Source of the DNA: Rouxiella silvae
GTDB taxonomy: Bacteria; Pseudomonadota; Gammaproteobacteria; Enterobacterales; Enterobacteriaceae
DNA: 64,000 nucleotides
Assembly: GCF_002093625.1 (NCBI RefSeq)
Contig: NZ_MRWD01000003.1
Location: forward strand, 62,001 to 126,000
Direction: 5' to 3'
Positions 45,270 to 53,284 of the stretch are shown here, one piece after another. Under the pieces are notes generated by a model. It was not told where the DNA came from. It did not search any database and saw nothing but the letters and a program-made list of their open reading frames with translations. Both the position numbers and the translations under genes were made by a program. Positions within the stretch are counted from its first letter, which is position 1; every line of letters starts with the position of its first letter.

Positions 45270-46180
45270 CACAAGCCTCTTTCGTTAGATTTACTGACTT
45301 TATTCAAAACCATCTGATAAGCGGACTGCAGGTGTTGACGCATCATTTCGGCCGCGTCGGCCTGCCTTTCTTCAAGCACCGCATCAATGATGGCAACGTG
45401 TTCCTGACACCACTCGCGTACGCGCTGTTTGTTGTTATAGCTGCCAAACTCCAACAAGCGGCGCAGGCGGTTCTGCTGCTGAATAGCCTGTAAAACAAAG
45501 ATATTCCCGCTGAATTCGGCCAGCAGTTCGTGAAAATTTGCGTCAGTTTCAAAAATTTGCCGACCGTCAACGTTAAGAATATCAGGATGATCAATCAGAT
45601 AGATATGCTGTAAACGCAGTCGCTTAAGCGCACTTTTGTCCGCGCGAAAACTGGGAGAAATCAGGCCGCCGGGTTCTATCATCAGCCGAAATCCATAACC
45701 GTTGCTGAGTGCAACATCACTGTTTAGCGTGGGTAAAAACGACCAGCCGTGACCTTTGTTGCGGGCAATCAATCCGTCTTCAGACAGGCGCAGCAGCGTT
45801 CGCGACATCACGCCACGGTCGGCGTCATAGCGCTGGGCAATTTCGATTTGGGTCAGTGAATCGGGGAGCTTACCGGCAATGCGGTCTTTAACCAGCTGCT
45901 CATATAACCCCTGATCGCTGCTTGCCGGTACATCGATGCTGATGCGCTGTAGTTCGTCATAGGCCTTTAGCAGAAAAAATCCCTGATTACGGCGTGCTTC
46001 GATAATCTCTAGTTCACAGAGGAGCTTGAGCGCAGCACGCACCGGCGTTCGAGAAACGCCGGCCATATCGGCTAATTGTTGCTCACGTAAATGGTGGCCT
46101 GGCTCAAATTTTGCTTCTCGTATCAGGTCAAGGATTTGGTTAGCCAAACGCCTTCCGCTGGCGGTTACTGTTTGTGTCAT
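45269..46180 (-). CDS. GntR family regulator with two winged-helix domains
   Basis: A 303-residue regulator. A first GntR wHTH (ILDLIREAKFEPGHHLREQQLADMAGVSRTPVR, positions ~16-48) is followed by a second wHTH-like block near residues 95-145 (IEIAQRYDADRGVMSRTLLRL) and an FCD-like helical effector domain with ETDANFHELL. Most GntR/FadR proteins have one DNA-binding domain. It is divergent from the amino-acid ABC/M20/enolase operon with 188 bases between them and is its likely regulator. An alternative GTG start lies at 46192. Confidence 0.82.
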   Translation of the reverse strand: MTQTVTASGRRLANQILDLIREAKFEPGHHLREQQLADMAGVSRTPVRAALKLLCELEIIEARRNQGFFLLKAYDELQRISIDVPASSDQGLYEQLVKDRIAGKLPDSLTQIEIAQRYDADRGVMSRTLLRLSEDGLIARNKGHGWSFLPTLNSDVALSNGYGFRLMIEPGGLISPSFRADKSALKRLRLQHIYLIDHPDILNVDGRQIFETDANFHELLAEFSGNIFVLQAIQQQNRLRRLLEFGSYNNKQRVREWCQEHVAIIDAVLEERQADAAEMMRQHLQSAYQMVLNKVSKSNERGL

Positions 46181-46368
46181 GAAAGCAGGCACCTAAAGTA
46201 TTTATTGCAATGAATATACAATATCACAGCATTCTTACTTGGTGAAGTCTGAGCGAAAATCCCTCAAATCGTGCATTGACGCACCATAAAAGAGCCTTGA
46301 CTCACGAATTTAATTGTATTTAATGATACACAAAGAGCAATCCTGCTCATGAGAAAATGGAGTCTGTC

Positions 46369-47187
46369 ATGCTGAAAAAAACTTTCTTGCGTCGATATGC
46401 CACCCTGTCTCTGGCTGCCCTTTGCCTGAGTTTTCCGTTAGTCAGCCAGGCGGCATCGCCGTCGTTAGTCACCTCGGGTGAGCTAACTTACGGTACCGCC
46501 GCGACCTTCATGCCGTTTGAATTTATCAAAGACGGTAAACTGAGCGGATTTGATATCGATTTAATTACTGCCCTCTCAAAAAAGCTTTCGCTCAAACCTG
46601 CGCCGATGTCAATGGAGTTTAAGGGATTGATCCCCGCCCTGCAGGGTAAGCGCCTCGATATTATTAACTCAGCGATGTACATCAATCCCGCTCGCGCCGA
46701 GCAGGTTGATTTTGTGCCTTACCTCAAAATCGGCAGCCGCGTCATTGTTTCCAAGGGAAACCCCGAAAAGATCACCGGCCGTGACCTGTCTCTGTGTGGC
46801 AAAAATATCGCCGTCACCCTCGGCGGCATTGAAGAGAGTCAGGCACGCACCGACAATCAAAAATGTCTTGATGCCAAAAAACCGACCATCACCGTACTGA
46901 CTTTCCCGTCCGCGACTGATTCAGCCGTTGCCGTTGCGCAAAAACGTGCCGACGCAGAATACCTTTCCACTCCCGGTGCCGTTGCGCTGTTGAGTGAAAA
47001 AGGCGACACCTTTGAAACTACCGGCCCCGAGTTTGAAGCCGAGACTCACATCGGCTTTGCCGTACGCAAAGGCGATACCGAGATGAAATCACTGTTGGAA
47101 AACGGACTTAAAGACCTCGTCGCCGACGGCAGCTACCAGAAGTTGATTCAAAAATGGCAGTTCCCGACTTCGGTGTCGATTTTCTAA
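46369..47187 (+). CDS. Amino-acid ABC transporter solute-binding protein (SBP_bac_3)
   Basis: A 272-residue periplasmic protein with a signal peptide cleaved near VSQAASP. The ligand-domain segments YGTAATFMPFEFIKDGKLSGFDIDL (positions ~44-68), GLIPALQGKRLDII and LVADGSYQKLIQKW are typical of polar-amino-acid binding proteins. The start at 46369 has GGAG 6 bases upstream. First gene of the operon running to the DapA-family lyase at 53.2 kb. Ligand unknown. Confidence 0.87.
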   Translation: MLKKTFLRRYATLSLAALCLSFPLVSQAASPSLVTSGELTYGTAATFMPFEFIKDGKLSGFDIDLITALSKKLSLKPAPMSMEFKGLIPALQGKRLDIINSAMYINPARAEQVDFVPYLKIGSRVIVSKGNPEKITGRDLSLCGKNIAVTLGGIEESQARTDNQKCLDAKKPTITVLTFPSATDSAVAVAQKRADAEYLSTPGAVALLSEKGDTFETTGPEFEAETHIGFAVRKGDTEMKSLLENGLKDLVADGSYQKLIQKWQFPTSVSIF

Positions 47188-47240
47188 TGTTTGATGTTGC
47201 CGCTTTTGTACGTTTCGCTCCCTGACATCGAGGAAAAATC

Positions 47241-47954
47241 ATGTCTCTTGATCTGGTCTGGCAATACCTATTGTCACCGGCGTTCTTTCAGGGCGCAGTA
47301 ATGACCCTGCTAATCACAGTCTGTTCGCTGTTTTTTGGCATCGTCACTGGCTTGATACTGGCTTTACTTCAGGAGTCCCGCTTCAAGGCGGGCCCTGTTT
47401 TAGCCTTCTTCTATTTATGGTTATTTCGCGGCACGCCCGTGCTGTTTCAAATCATCTTTGTTTATAACGTACTGCCGAGCTTTGGCCTGCGCTTTTCAGC
47501 CTTTACCTGTGCGGTGATGGCACTTTCACTTAATGAAGGTGCTTACATGGCCGAAATTCTGCGCTCCGGACTGCAGGCAGTGAGAAGCGGACAGCGCACG
47601 GCAGGCATGGCTCTGGGCATGACCCAAGGTCAGATTATGCGCAAAATTGTCTTGCCCCAGGCGGCGCGTATTATTCTGCCTCCGATGGGTAACCAAATGA
47701 TAAGCATGCTCAAATCCAGCGCACTGGTGTCAGTGATTGCCGTTCAGGAACTGTTATTGATAGCCAACCAGACGGCCAGCGCCAGCTTTCGCTATTTTGA
47801 AGCGCTGTGTGCTGCCGGCATCTATTACCTCGCACTGACCACCCTTTTCATGATTGGACAGGCCTGGCTCGAACGCGCACTGGACCCTAAAAAACGCAAG
47901 AAACCTGCGCTCTCATTGACCGAACGCCTGCTGCGCAGCAGCTCGTCTCACTAA
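47241..47954 (+). CDS. Amino-acid ABC transporter permease
   Basis: A 237-residue HisM/GlnP-type permease with FRGTPVLFQIIF, LNEGAYMAEILRSGL and the EAA loop GQRTAGMALGMTQGQIMRKI (positions ~113-132). Five to six helices. Single permease gene, expected to act as a homodimer with the ATPase encoded 24 bases downstream. Confidence 0.88.
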   Translation: MSLDLVWQYLLSPAFFQGAVMTLLITVCSLFFGIVTGLILALLQESRFKAGPVLAFFYLWLFRGTPVLFQIIFVYNVLPSFGLRFSAFTCAVMALSLNEGAYMAEILRSGLQAVRSGQRTAGMALGMTQGQIMRKIVLPQAARIILPPMGNQMISMLKSSALVSVIAVQELLLIANQTASASFRYFEALCAAGIYYLALTTLFMIGQAWLERALDPKKRKKPALSLTERLLRSSSSH

Positions 47955-47978
47955 CTCGCCAACCCCTAGGGAAAACAG

Positions 47979-48722
47979 ATGAAAACTGAAAAGCCCCTGC
48001 TGGAAATCATCGGTGTCGATAAACACTTCGGTAGCCAGCACGTGTTGAAGAACTGCACGCTGAGCGTGGCGCAGGGTGAAACGGTCGTGTTGATTGGGCC
48101 ATCCGGCTCGGGAAAATCTACCCTACTGCGTTGCGTTAACCTGCTTGAGACCATTGAAGGCGGCAGCATCTTTTTCCGCCAGAACGACATCACCAAGGCC
48201 GGTGTCGAGCCGCACCGTTTGCGTCAGGATATTGGCATGGTGTTTCAGAGTTACGAGCTTTTCTCCCACCTCACAGCGGCGGAAAACATCATGCTCGCGC
48301 CCATGACGGTGCTCGGCGTGAGTCGCGCCGACGCAGAAACCCAGGCCCTTGAATTGCTCGGCAAGGTGCGAATTCCCGACAAGGCGGACAGTTTCCCTGA
48401 TGAACTGTCAGGCGGCCAGCAGCAGCGTGTGGCAATCGCGCGCGCGCTGGCAATGAAGCCAAAACTGATGCTGTTTGACGAGCCCACTTCGGCGCTTGAC
48501 CCCGAAATGATCCGCGAAGTTATTGACGTCATGGCCGACCTCAGTGCAGAAGGCATGACCAGCATTGTGGTCACCCATGAAATGGGCTTTGCCCGCCGCG
48601 CCGCCAACCACATCGTATTTATGGAAAACGGCGAAATTATTGAATACGCAACCAGCGATAAATTCTTCGGGGGAGACGTGAGCCAAAGAGCACAACGCTT
48701 CCTCGACCAGATTTTGCACTGA
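47979..48722 (+). CDS. Amino-acid ABC transporter ATPase
   Basis: A 247-residue GlnQ-type ATPase: Walker [11 protein letters not shown]-loop FQSYELFSHLTA, signature [15 protein letters not shown], Walker [14 protein letters not shown], and VTHEMGFARRAANHI. It completes a three-gene importer and precedes four catabolic genes of the same operon. Confidence 0.9.
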   Translation: MKTEKPLLEIIGVDKHFGSQHVLKNCTLSVAQGETVVLIGPSGSGKSTLLRCVNLLETIEGGSIFFRQNDITKAGVEPHRLRQDIGMVFQSYELFSHLTAAENIMLAPMTVLGVSRADAETQALELLGKVRIPDKADSFPDELSGGQQQRVAIARALAMKPKLMLFDEPTSALDPEMIREVIDVMADLSAEGMTSIVVTHEMGFARRAANHIVFMENGEIIEYATSDKFFGGDVSQRAQRFLDQILH

Positions 48723-48769
48723 GTTATTTTTTCTATGCGCCTCACCAGGGCCATTTTCAGGAGAAATTG

Positions 48770-49936
48770 ATGAACCTTCAATCACCCGATATCAACAGAA
48801 TGAAGCAAGACCTCGCGGCACTCGTGGCTATTAATACCGAGAACCCACCCGGCCGCGAGCGCGAAGCCGCAGAACTTATCAGTGTTTGGCTAAAAGAGGC
48901 CGGTTTTGATTTAACGCTCAGTGAATATGAACCGGGACGCACCAACGTTATTGCGCGCCTGGAAAACGGCGTGGGTCCGTGCTTTGCTTTCAACACGCAC
49001 ATTGACGTCGTGCCAGCGGGTAGTGGCTGGAGCCAGGACCCATTCACGCTTACCGAGCGCGACGGCAAACTGTTTGGCCGCGGCTCTTGCGATGCAAAGG
49101 GACCGCTGGTGGCAATGATTGAAGCCATGCGCATGCTCGCCGCAGACAGTGATAGCTGGTCTGGCACGCTGATGGGCATCTTCGTTGCCGATGAAGAAGT
49201 GGCCAGCGAAGGCGCCAAGTTCTACGTGCGCGAAGCACCGGCCAAAATTGACTATGCGGTGATCGGCGAACCCACGTCAAACACCACCTATTCGGCACAC
49301 AAAGGCAGCCTTCGCCCGCTGGTTCGCGTGCATGGCGTTACCGCGCACTCTGGCACCCCTGAGCTAGGTGAAAACGCCATTTTCCGTGCGGCACAGCTTT
49401 TAGGGCTGGTAGAACAACAGCACGAACACAGTGTGCGTTGCCGTTGCCATCCGCTGGTCGGTTCAGCCAGTCTGACCGTCACGCGCATCTCGGGGGGGCA
49501 TGCCGACAACGTGCTGCCCGACAGCTGCGATTTACTGCTCGACCGCCGTATGGTGCCGGGAGAAGACGAAGAACAGGTCAAACAGGAACTGCGAGATTTG
49601 CTGGCACTGGCGCATGAAAAATTCGGCGTACGCAGTGAAATCATCACCTTTAAACCCACCACCGGCGGCGCGACGGAAACGGCTGTTGATGAAGCCATTG
49701 TCCAGGCCGGTCTTGAAGCCTGCCGCGCTCAGGGCCTTGAAGAACCCGGTCCCTTCGGGTTCCAGGGCGGCTGTGATCTGGTGCATTTTCGCAGCCTTGG
49801 CACCAAGGGCATTGTTATCGGCCCAGGCTCGCTTTCGGTCGCGCACAAGCCCGATGAATTTGTCCCGCTGGACGAGTTCATTGCCGCCGGTGATATCTAC
49901 CGAACTGTCGCCCTAAAAATGATGACGCGAGGATAA
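48770..49936 (+). CDS. M20 family amidohydrolase (ArgE/DapE/CPG2 group)
   Basis: A 388-residue di-zinc hydrolase removing an acyl or aminoacyl group from an amide. It has NTHIDVVPAGSGW (His, Asp), GRGSCDAKGP (bridging Asp), VADEEVASEG (catalytic Glu pair), GEPT and HSGTPELGENA of the dimerisation domain. The ATG at 48770 follows AGGAG at 6 bases. It lies 4 bases upstream of the enolase-family gene. It may deacylate the imported compound or a product of the M24 enzyme; the order of steps is unknown. Confidence 0.85.
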   Translation: MNLQSPDINRMKQDLAALVAINTENPPGREREAAELISVWLKEAGFDLTLSEYEPGRTNVIARLENGVGPCFAFNTHIDVVPAGSGWSQDPFTLTERDGKLFGRGSCDAKGPLVAMIEAMRMLAADSDSWSGTLMGIFVADEEVASEGAKFYVREAPAKIDYAVIGEPTSNTTYSAHKGSLRPLVRVHGVTAHSGTPELGENAIFRAAQLLGLVEQQHEHSVRCRCHPLVGSASLTVTRISGGHADNVLPDSCDLLLDRRMVPGEDEEQVKQELRDLLALAHEKFGVRSEIITFKPTTGGATETAVDEAIVQAGLEACRAQGLEEPGPFGFQGGCDLVHFRSLGTKGIVIGPGSLSVAHKPDEFVPLDEFIAAGDIYRTVALKMMTRG

Positions 49937-49940
49937 TCAG

Positions 49941-51038
49941 GTGAAAGCCACTGTCTATCGCGCTGACCTGCGCTATCCGCATCTGCAACTTTATACTGCA
50001 TCTTCTGGCAGCATTGCCGGTTTAGACGAGCTGTATCTGCTGCTTGAGGAGAAATCCTTCAGCGGGCTAGGTGAGGTGCGCATTAACATTGCCTATCTCA
50101 ACGGTTACAGCGCCGACGTCGTGCTCTGCGACGTGATGCGCACTCTGCGTACGCTCGATTTACAACAGTCGTCGAGCCATTTACTGCTCACGCTTGAGAC
50201 ACAGCTTGCCTCGAGCCTTGCTCCCACCCGCATGCTGTTTGATATGGCACTGCATGACCTGATTGCCCGTCAAAACGGCAGCAGCGTGGCGCGATTGGTC
50301 GGCTCTGATTTTCCCGGGCCGGTCTGTTACGCCACCAACCAGACGCTGTTTTGGAGTTCACAAGAGCAGATGCTGAGTCAGGCCAGCGCCTACATGGAGC
50401 GTGGCTTTACCCATCTTAAACTTCGAGTGGGGATAGGCTCGCTGGCGGAAGATATTGATCGTATGACGGCCCTTCGCCGCCGCTTTGGCCATGAGGTACA
50501 CCTCTCGGCCGATGCCAACGGCCAGTGGCAGCCGGAGCAGGCGCGCAGCAACTTGCTGGCGCTGCAAAAATTTGAGTTGAGCTATCTAGAACAACCTATT
50601 TCGGACGCCAATGCGCACCTCTACCCCACGCTTGCTGCTGCCAGCCCGATACCGCTGATGCTTGATGAAAGCATGAGCTCCGAGGCCGATCTCGAGCGTA
50701 TTTTGGCGATGGGAGGCACTGTCTGGGCACACCTCAAGTTGGTGAAGATGGGCGGGATTGCTCCTACAGTCCGCGCAGCACGGCGGCTTATTGCCGCCGG
50801 TATTCCTTTTATGATTGGGCAAATGAACGAAGGTGCAGCGGCCACGGCAGCGGCACTGCACGTTGCCCACGCCTGCCAGCCTGCCCATGCCGAACTTTAT
50901 GGTGCCGATGGCCTCGCCAACGACCCAGTATTGGGGCTGACCTACAGCCAGGGGCTGGTGAACTGCGTTGACGCATGTGGGCTTGGGATCGCCTTCGACC
51001 CAACACAGGCCGAACTTATTCAAACATTTTCTTCTTAA
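49941..51038 (+). CDS. Enolase-superfamily enzyme (MLE subgroup-like), K-x-R variant
   Basis: A 365-residue enolase-superfamily protein expected to abstract the alpha proton of a carboxylate, giving epimerisation, racemisation or dehydration. Metal ligands fit DANG, LEQP and DESM at the ends of successive barrel strands, and the strand-six Lys is in HLKLVKMGG. The usual K-x-K base motif is HLKLRVG, so the second Lys is Arg. The start is GTG at 49941, four bases after the M20 stop. Neighbouring hydrolases suggest an amino-acid or N-acyl-amino-acid racemase/epimerase, unproven. Confidence 0.82.
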   Translation: MKATVYRADLRYPHLQLYTASSGSIAGLDELYLLLEEKSFSGLGEVRINIAYLNGYSADVVLCDVMRTLRTLDLQQSSSHLLLTLETQLASSLAPTRMLFDMALHDLIARQNGSSVARLVGSDFPGPVCYATNQTLFWSSQEQMLSQASAYMERGFTHLKLRVGIGSLAEDIDRMTALRRRFGHEVHLSADANGQWQPEQARSNLLALQKFELSYLEQPISDANAHLYPTLAAASPIPLMLDESMSSEADLERILAMGGTVWAHLKLVKMGGIAPTVRAARRLIAAGIPFMIGQMNEGAAATAAALHVAHACQPAHAELYGADGLANDPVLGLTYSQGLVNCVDACGLGIAFDPTQAELIQTFSS

Positions 51039-51072
51039 AAACCTGATTTAAACCTGAGAGCGAGAGCGAATC

Positions 51073-52260
51073 ATGCATAAAACAGAATTACCTGACCTTG
51101 GACGAGTGGTCCCAGGTGCAGAGTCCGCATTTGCAGAGGCCGAATATTCGCTGCGTATTGCGCGGGCTCGCCAATTGCTGACCGAGGCGGGTCTGGACCT
51201 GATGGTTATCACCGGCCCCGAAAACATCTTTTACCTGACCGGACAACAAACGCCAGGTTATTACACCTTTCAAACGCTGGTGCTGCCGGTTGAAGGTGAA
51301 CCGGTGTTTGTTATTCGCCAGCTCGAATACTTCAACTTTATTTCCAACACTTTTATACGCAATGCGGCTATCTATACCGATGGTGATAATCCGGTCAACT
51401 TCCTGCTCGATGTATTAAAAACCCGTGGCTGGACCCAGAAGCGTATCGGCATCGACAAGCGCGGCTGGTTCTTGCCGATTGCAGTATACGAGGCGCTGCA
51501 GACCGAGCTGGGCACCCTTCACGACGCTGCCGGCGTCATTGAACGACTGCGCGCCGTGAAGTCAACCGCCGAGTTGGAGAAAATGGCCTTCGCTGCTCGC
51601 TACGTTGATGCAGGCATGCTCGCCGGTCGCAATGCCATCGCCGCGGGTGTCAGCGAGAATGATCTGGTTTCCGCCATGATGGGCGCGGCGATCGCCGCGG
51701 GCTCAGAATATATGGGTATGGAACCGCTGGTCTCGAGTGGTCCGCGAACCGGTGTACCGCACGGTACTTGGCGCCGCCGCCGCATTCTTGACGGTGACCC
51801 CATTTTCCTTGAAATGGCCGCGACCCATGACCGCTATCACGCCGCACTCATGCGCTCAGCCTGGCTGGGTAAACCACCCGCCGTGGCGCTAGAAATGGAA
51901 AAAACCTGTCAGGAGGCATTGCAGGCGGCTCTCGATGCGATTCGCCCCGGCGCTACTTGTGAAGCCCCGCATCTCGCCTGCCAGAAAGTGATCGACAAAG
52001 CGGGTTTTACCGATAACTTTAAAAAACGCACCGGCTACTCGATTGGTATCTCTTTCGCTCCCGACTGGGGCGAAGGCGCGATCCTCAGCCTCTACAGCGG
52101 CATTACCACCGAGCTACAGCCGGGTATGACCTTTCACATTCCTCCGGCGCTGCGCATTTATGGCGAGTTCACCGTGGGCGTGAGTGAAACCATCGTGGTG
52201 ACCGAAACTGGCTATCGAATTTTAGGCTCTGTCGAACGCCCGCTCTCTTTACTCGAGTAA
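51073..52260 (+). CDS. M24 creatinase/ectoine-hydrolase-like enzyme lacking metal ligands
   Basis: A 395-residue pita-bread-fold protein. The N-terminal creatinase domain (GLDLMVITGPENIFYLTG) is followed by an M24 domain with VPHGTW, the conserved His region. In metal-dependent members the two Asp ligands lie in a D-x-G...SD-x-TR pattern; here the segment reads FLEMAATHDRYHAALMR, so Glu and Ala replace them. The C-terminal GYSIGISFAPDWGE and PGMTFHIPPAL resemble my recollection of ectoine hydrolase DoeA and creatinase, metal-free hydrolases that open C-N bonds of small cyclic or amidino compounds. That role is inferred. Confidence 0.8.
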   Translation: MHKTELPDLGRVVPGAESAFAEAEYSLRIARARQLLTEAGLDLMVITGPENIFYLTGQQTPGYYTFQTLVLPVEGEPVFVIRQLEYFNFISNTFIRNAAIYTDGDNPVNFLLDVLKTRGWTQKRIGIDKRGWFLPIAVYEALQTELGTLHDAAGVIERLRAVKSTAELEKMAFAARYVDAGMLAGRNAIAAGVSENDLVSAMMGAAIAAGSEYMGMEPLVSSGPRTGVPHGTWRRRRILDGDPIFLEMAATHDRYHAALMRSAWLGKPPAVALEMEKTCQEALQAALDAIRPGATCEAPHLACQKVIDKAGFTDNFKKRTGYSIGISFAPDWGEGAILSLYSGITTELQPGMTFHIPPALRIYGEFTVGVSETIVVTETGYRILGSVERPLSLLE

Positions 52261-52306
52261 AGAATACGTTAGGTAAAAACAGACTTCGTTTAGAAAGGAA
52301 ATATTT

Positions 52307-53227
52307 ATGAAAGATATCAGTGAAAGTCAGGCGCGATTGCACGGGATTTTTAATATAACCGTGACCCCTTTTACCGCCAACGGCGAGTTCGACTTTGCCG
52401 GTTTGGCCCGCAACGTTGAACGGGTAATTGAGTTAGGCTACGACGGCATTCTGATTGGCGGTACCTACGGCGAGTTTCCCACTATGACCACCGAAGAGCG
52501 CGCCGTGCTGTTTCGCAAAGTGATGGCCGTCGTTGGCAACCGCGTTCCCGTCATGCTGTGCAGCGCAGGCTCCGACACCCGCGTAGTCAGCGAGTTAACC
52601 TCGCTGGCGGGCGAACTCGGTGGCCTGCCTATGGTCACGCCGCCGTTCGTTTCGGAAGTCACTAACGCGCAAATTGTCAGCTTCTTCAAGAAGATGGCAC
52701 CGCTTTCTCGCACCGGCATTCTGGTTTATAACGCGCCCGGCATTGGCATTACATTGCCGCCGGCAGTGCTTGAGGAGCTGGCCGACATTGAAGGCGTAGT
52801 CGGTATTAAACAAGGCGACCTGAATCCTACGGCTATCGATCAGATTGCCAATCGCCTTGGCGGTCGTCTGCGTCTGTTTTGCGCCTCGGACCTTGCCTTC
52901 CTTGGCCCCATGATGTGCGGTTTTGACGGCATTAGCACCACCAACAGCGGCGCCCTGCCCGAGCTGATCCTTGCCACATATCGGGCATTGGAAAACGGCG
53001 ATGCCAATACCGCACGCGAACTGCACCAGCTGTGGTATCCATATCGCGCACTGGCACGCCGCCACGGCCAGCCACAGGTGGTGAAAGCCGCCATGAACCT
53101 GCGCGGTTTCGACGGCCATCACGTGCGTTCGCCGTTGACTGATCTTCAAGGCGACGTTGTCGAAGAAATAAAAACCGAGCTACTGAGGTTGGCGGCCGAT
53201 AGCCGTTCCGGCGTTACGCTGAAATAA
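52307..53227 (+). CDS. DapA/N-acetylneuraminate-lyase family Schiff-base lyase
   Basis: A 306-residue class I aldolase/synthase. The Schiff-base Lys is in VGIKQGD (Lys168), the Tyr in LVYNAPG and the substrate loop in GGTYGEFPTMT, where DapA has GTTGE. It is not the housekeeping DapA (no lysine pathway context). As the last gene of the operon it probably cleaves or hydrates a 2-oxo acid formed by upstream enzymes. AAAGGA precedes the ATG; a terminator follows. Confidence 0.85.
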   Translation: MKDISESQARLHGIFNITVTPFTANGEFDFAGLARNVERVIELGYDGILIGGTYGEFPTMTTEERAVLFRKVMAVVGNRVPVMLCSAGSDTRVVSELTSLAGELGGLPMVTPPFVSEVTNAQIVSFFKKMAPLSRTGILVYNAPGIGITLPPAVLEELADIEGVVGIKQGDLNPTAIDQIANRLGGRLRLFCASDLAFLGPMMCGFDGISTTNSGALPELILATYRALENGDANTARELHQLWYPYRALARRHGQPQVVKAAMNLRGFDGHHVRSPLTDLQGDVVEEIKTELLRLAADSRSGVTLK

Positions 53228-53250
53228 CGGGCACGCTGTAGAGTCGTCTG

Positions 53251-53283
53251 AAAGGCCCTCCTTTAATAAAGAGGGCTTTTTTA
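53251..53283 (+). terminator. Terminator after the DapA-family gene
   Basis: GCCCTC/GAGGGC stem with flanking A and T runs (AAAG...CTTTTTT). It lies between convergent genes and can serve both. Confidence 0.8.
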
Positions 53284-53284
53284 T

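Noticed and set aside
51073..52260. Calling the M24 gene ectoine hydrolase doeA
   Set aside because: Only local motif resemblance is visible and none of the other ectoine genes accompany it, so the name would overreach.
52307..53227. Housekeeping dapA or nanA
   Set aside because: The substrate loop differs from DapA and there are no lysine or sialic-acid genes around; the gene sits in a catabolic operon.
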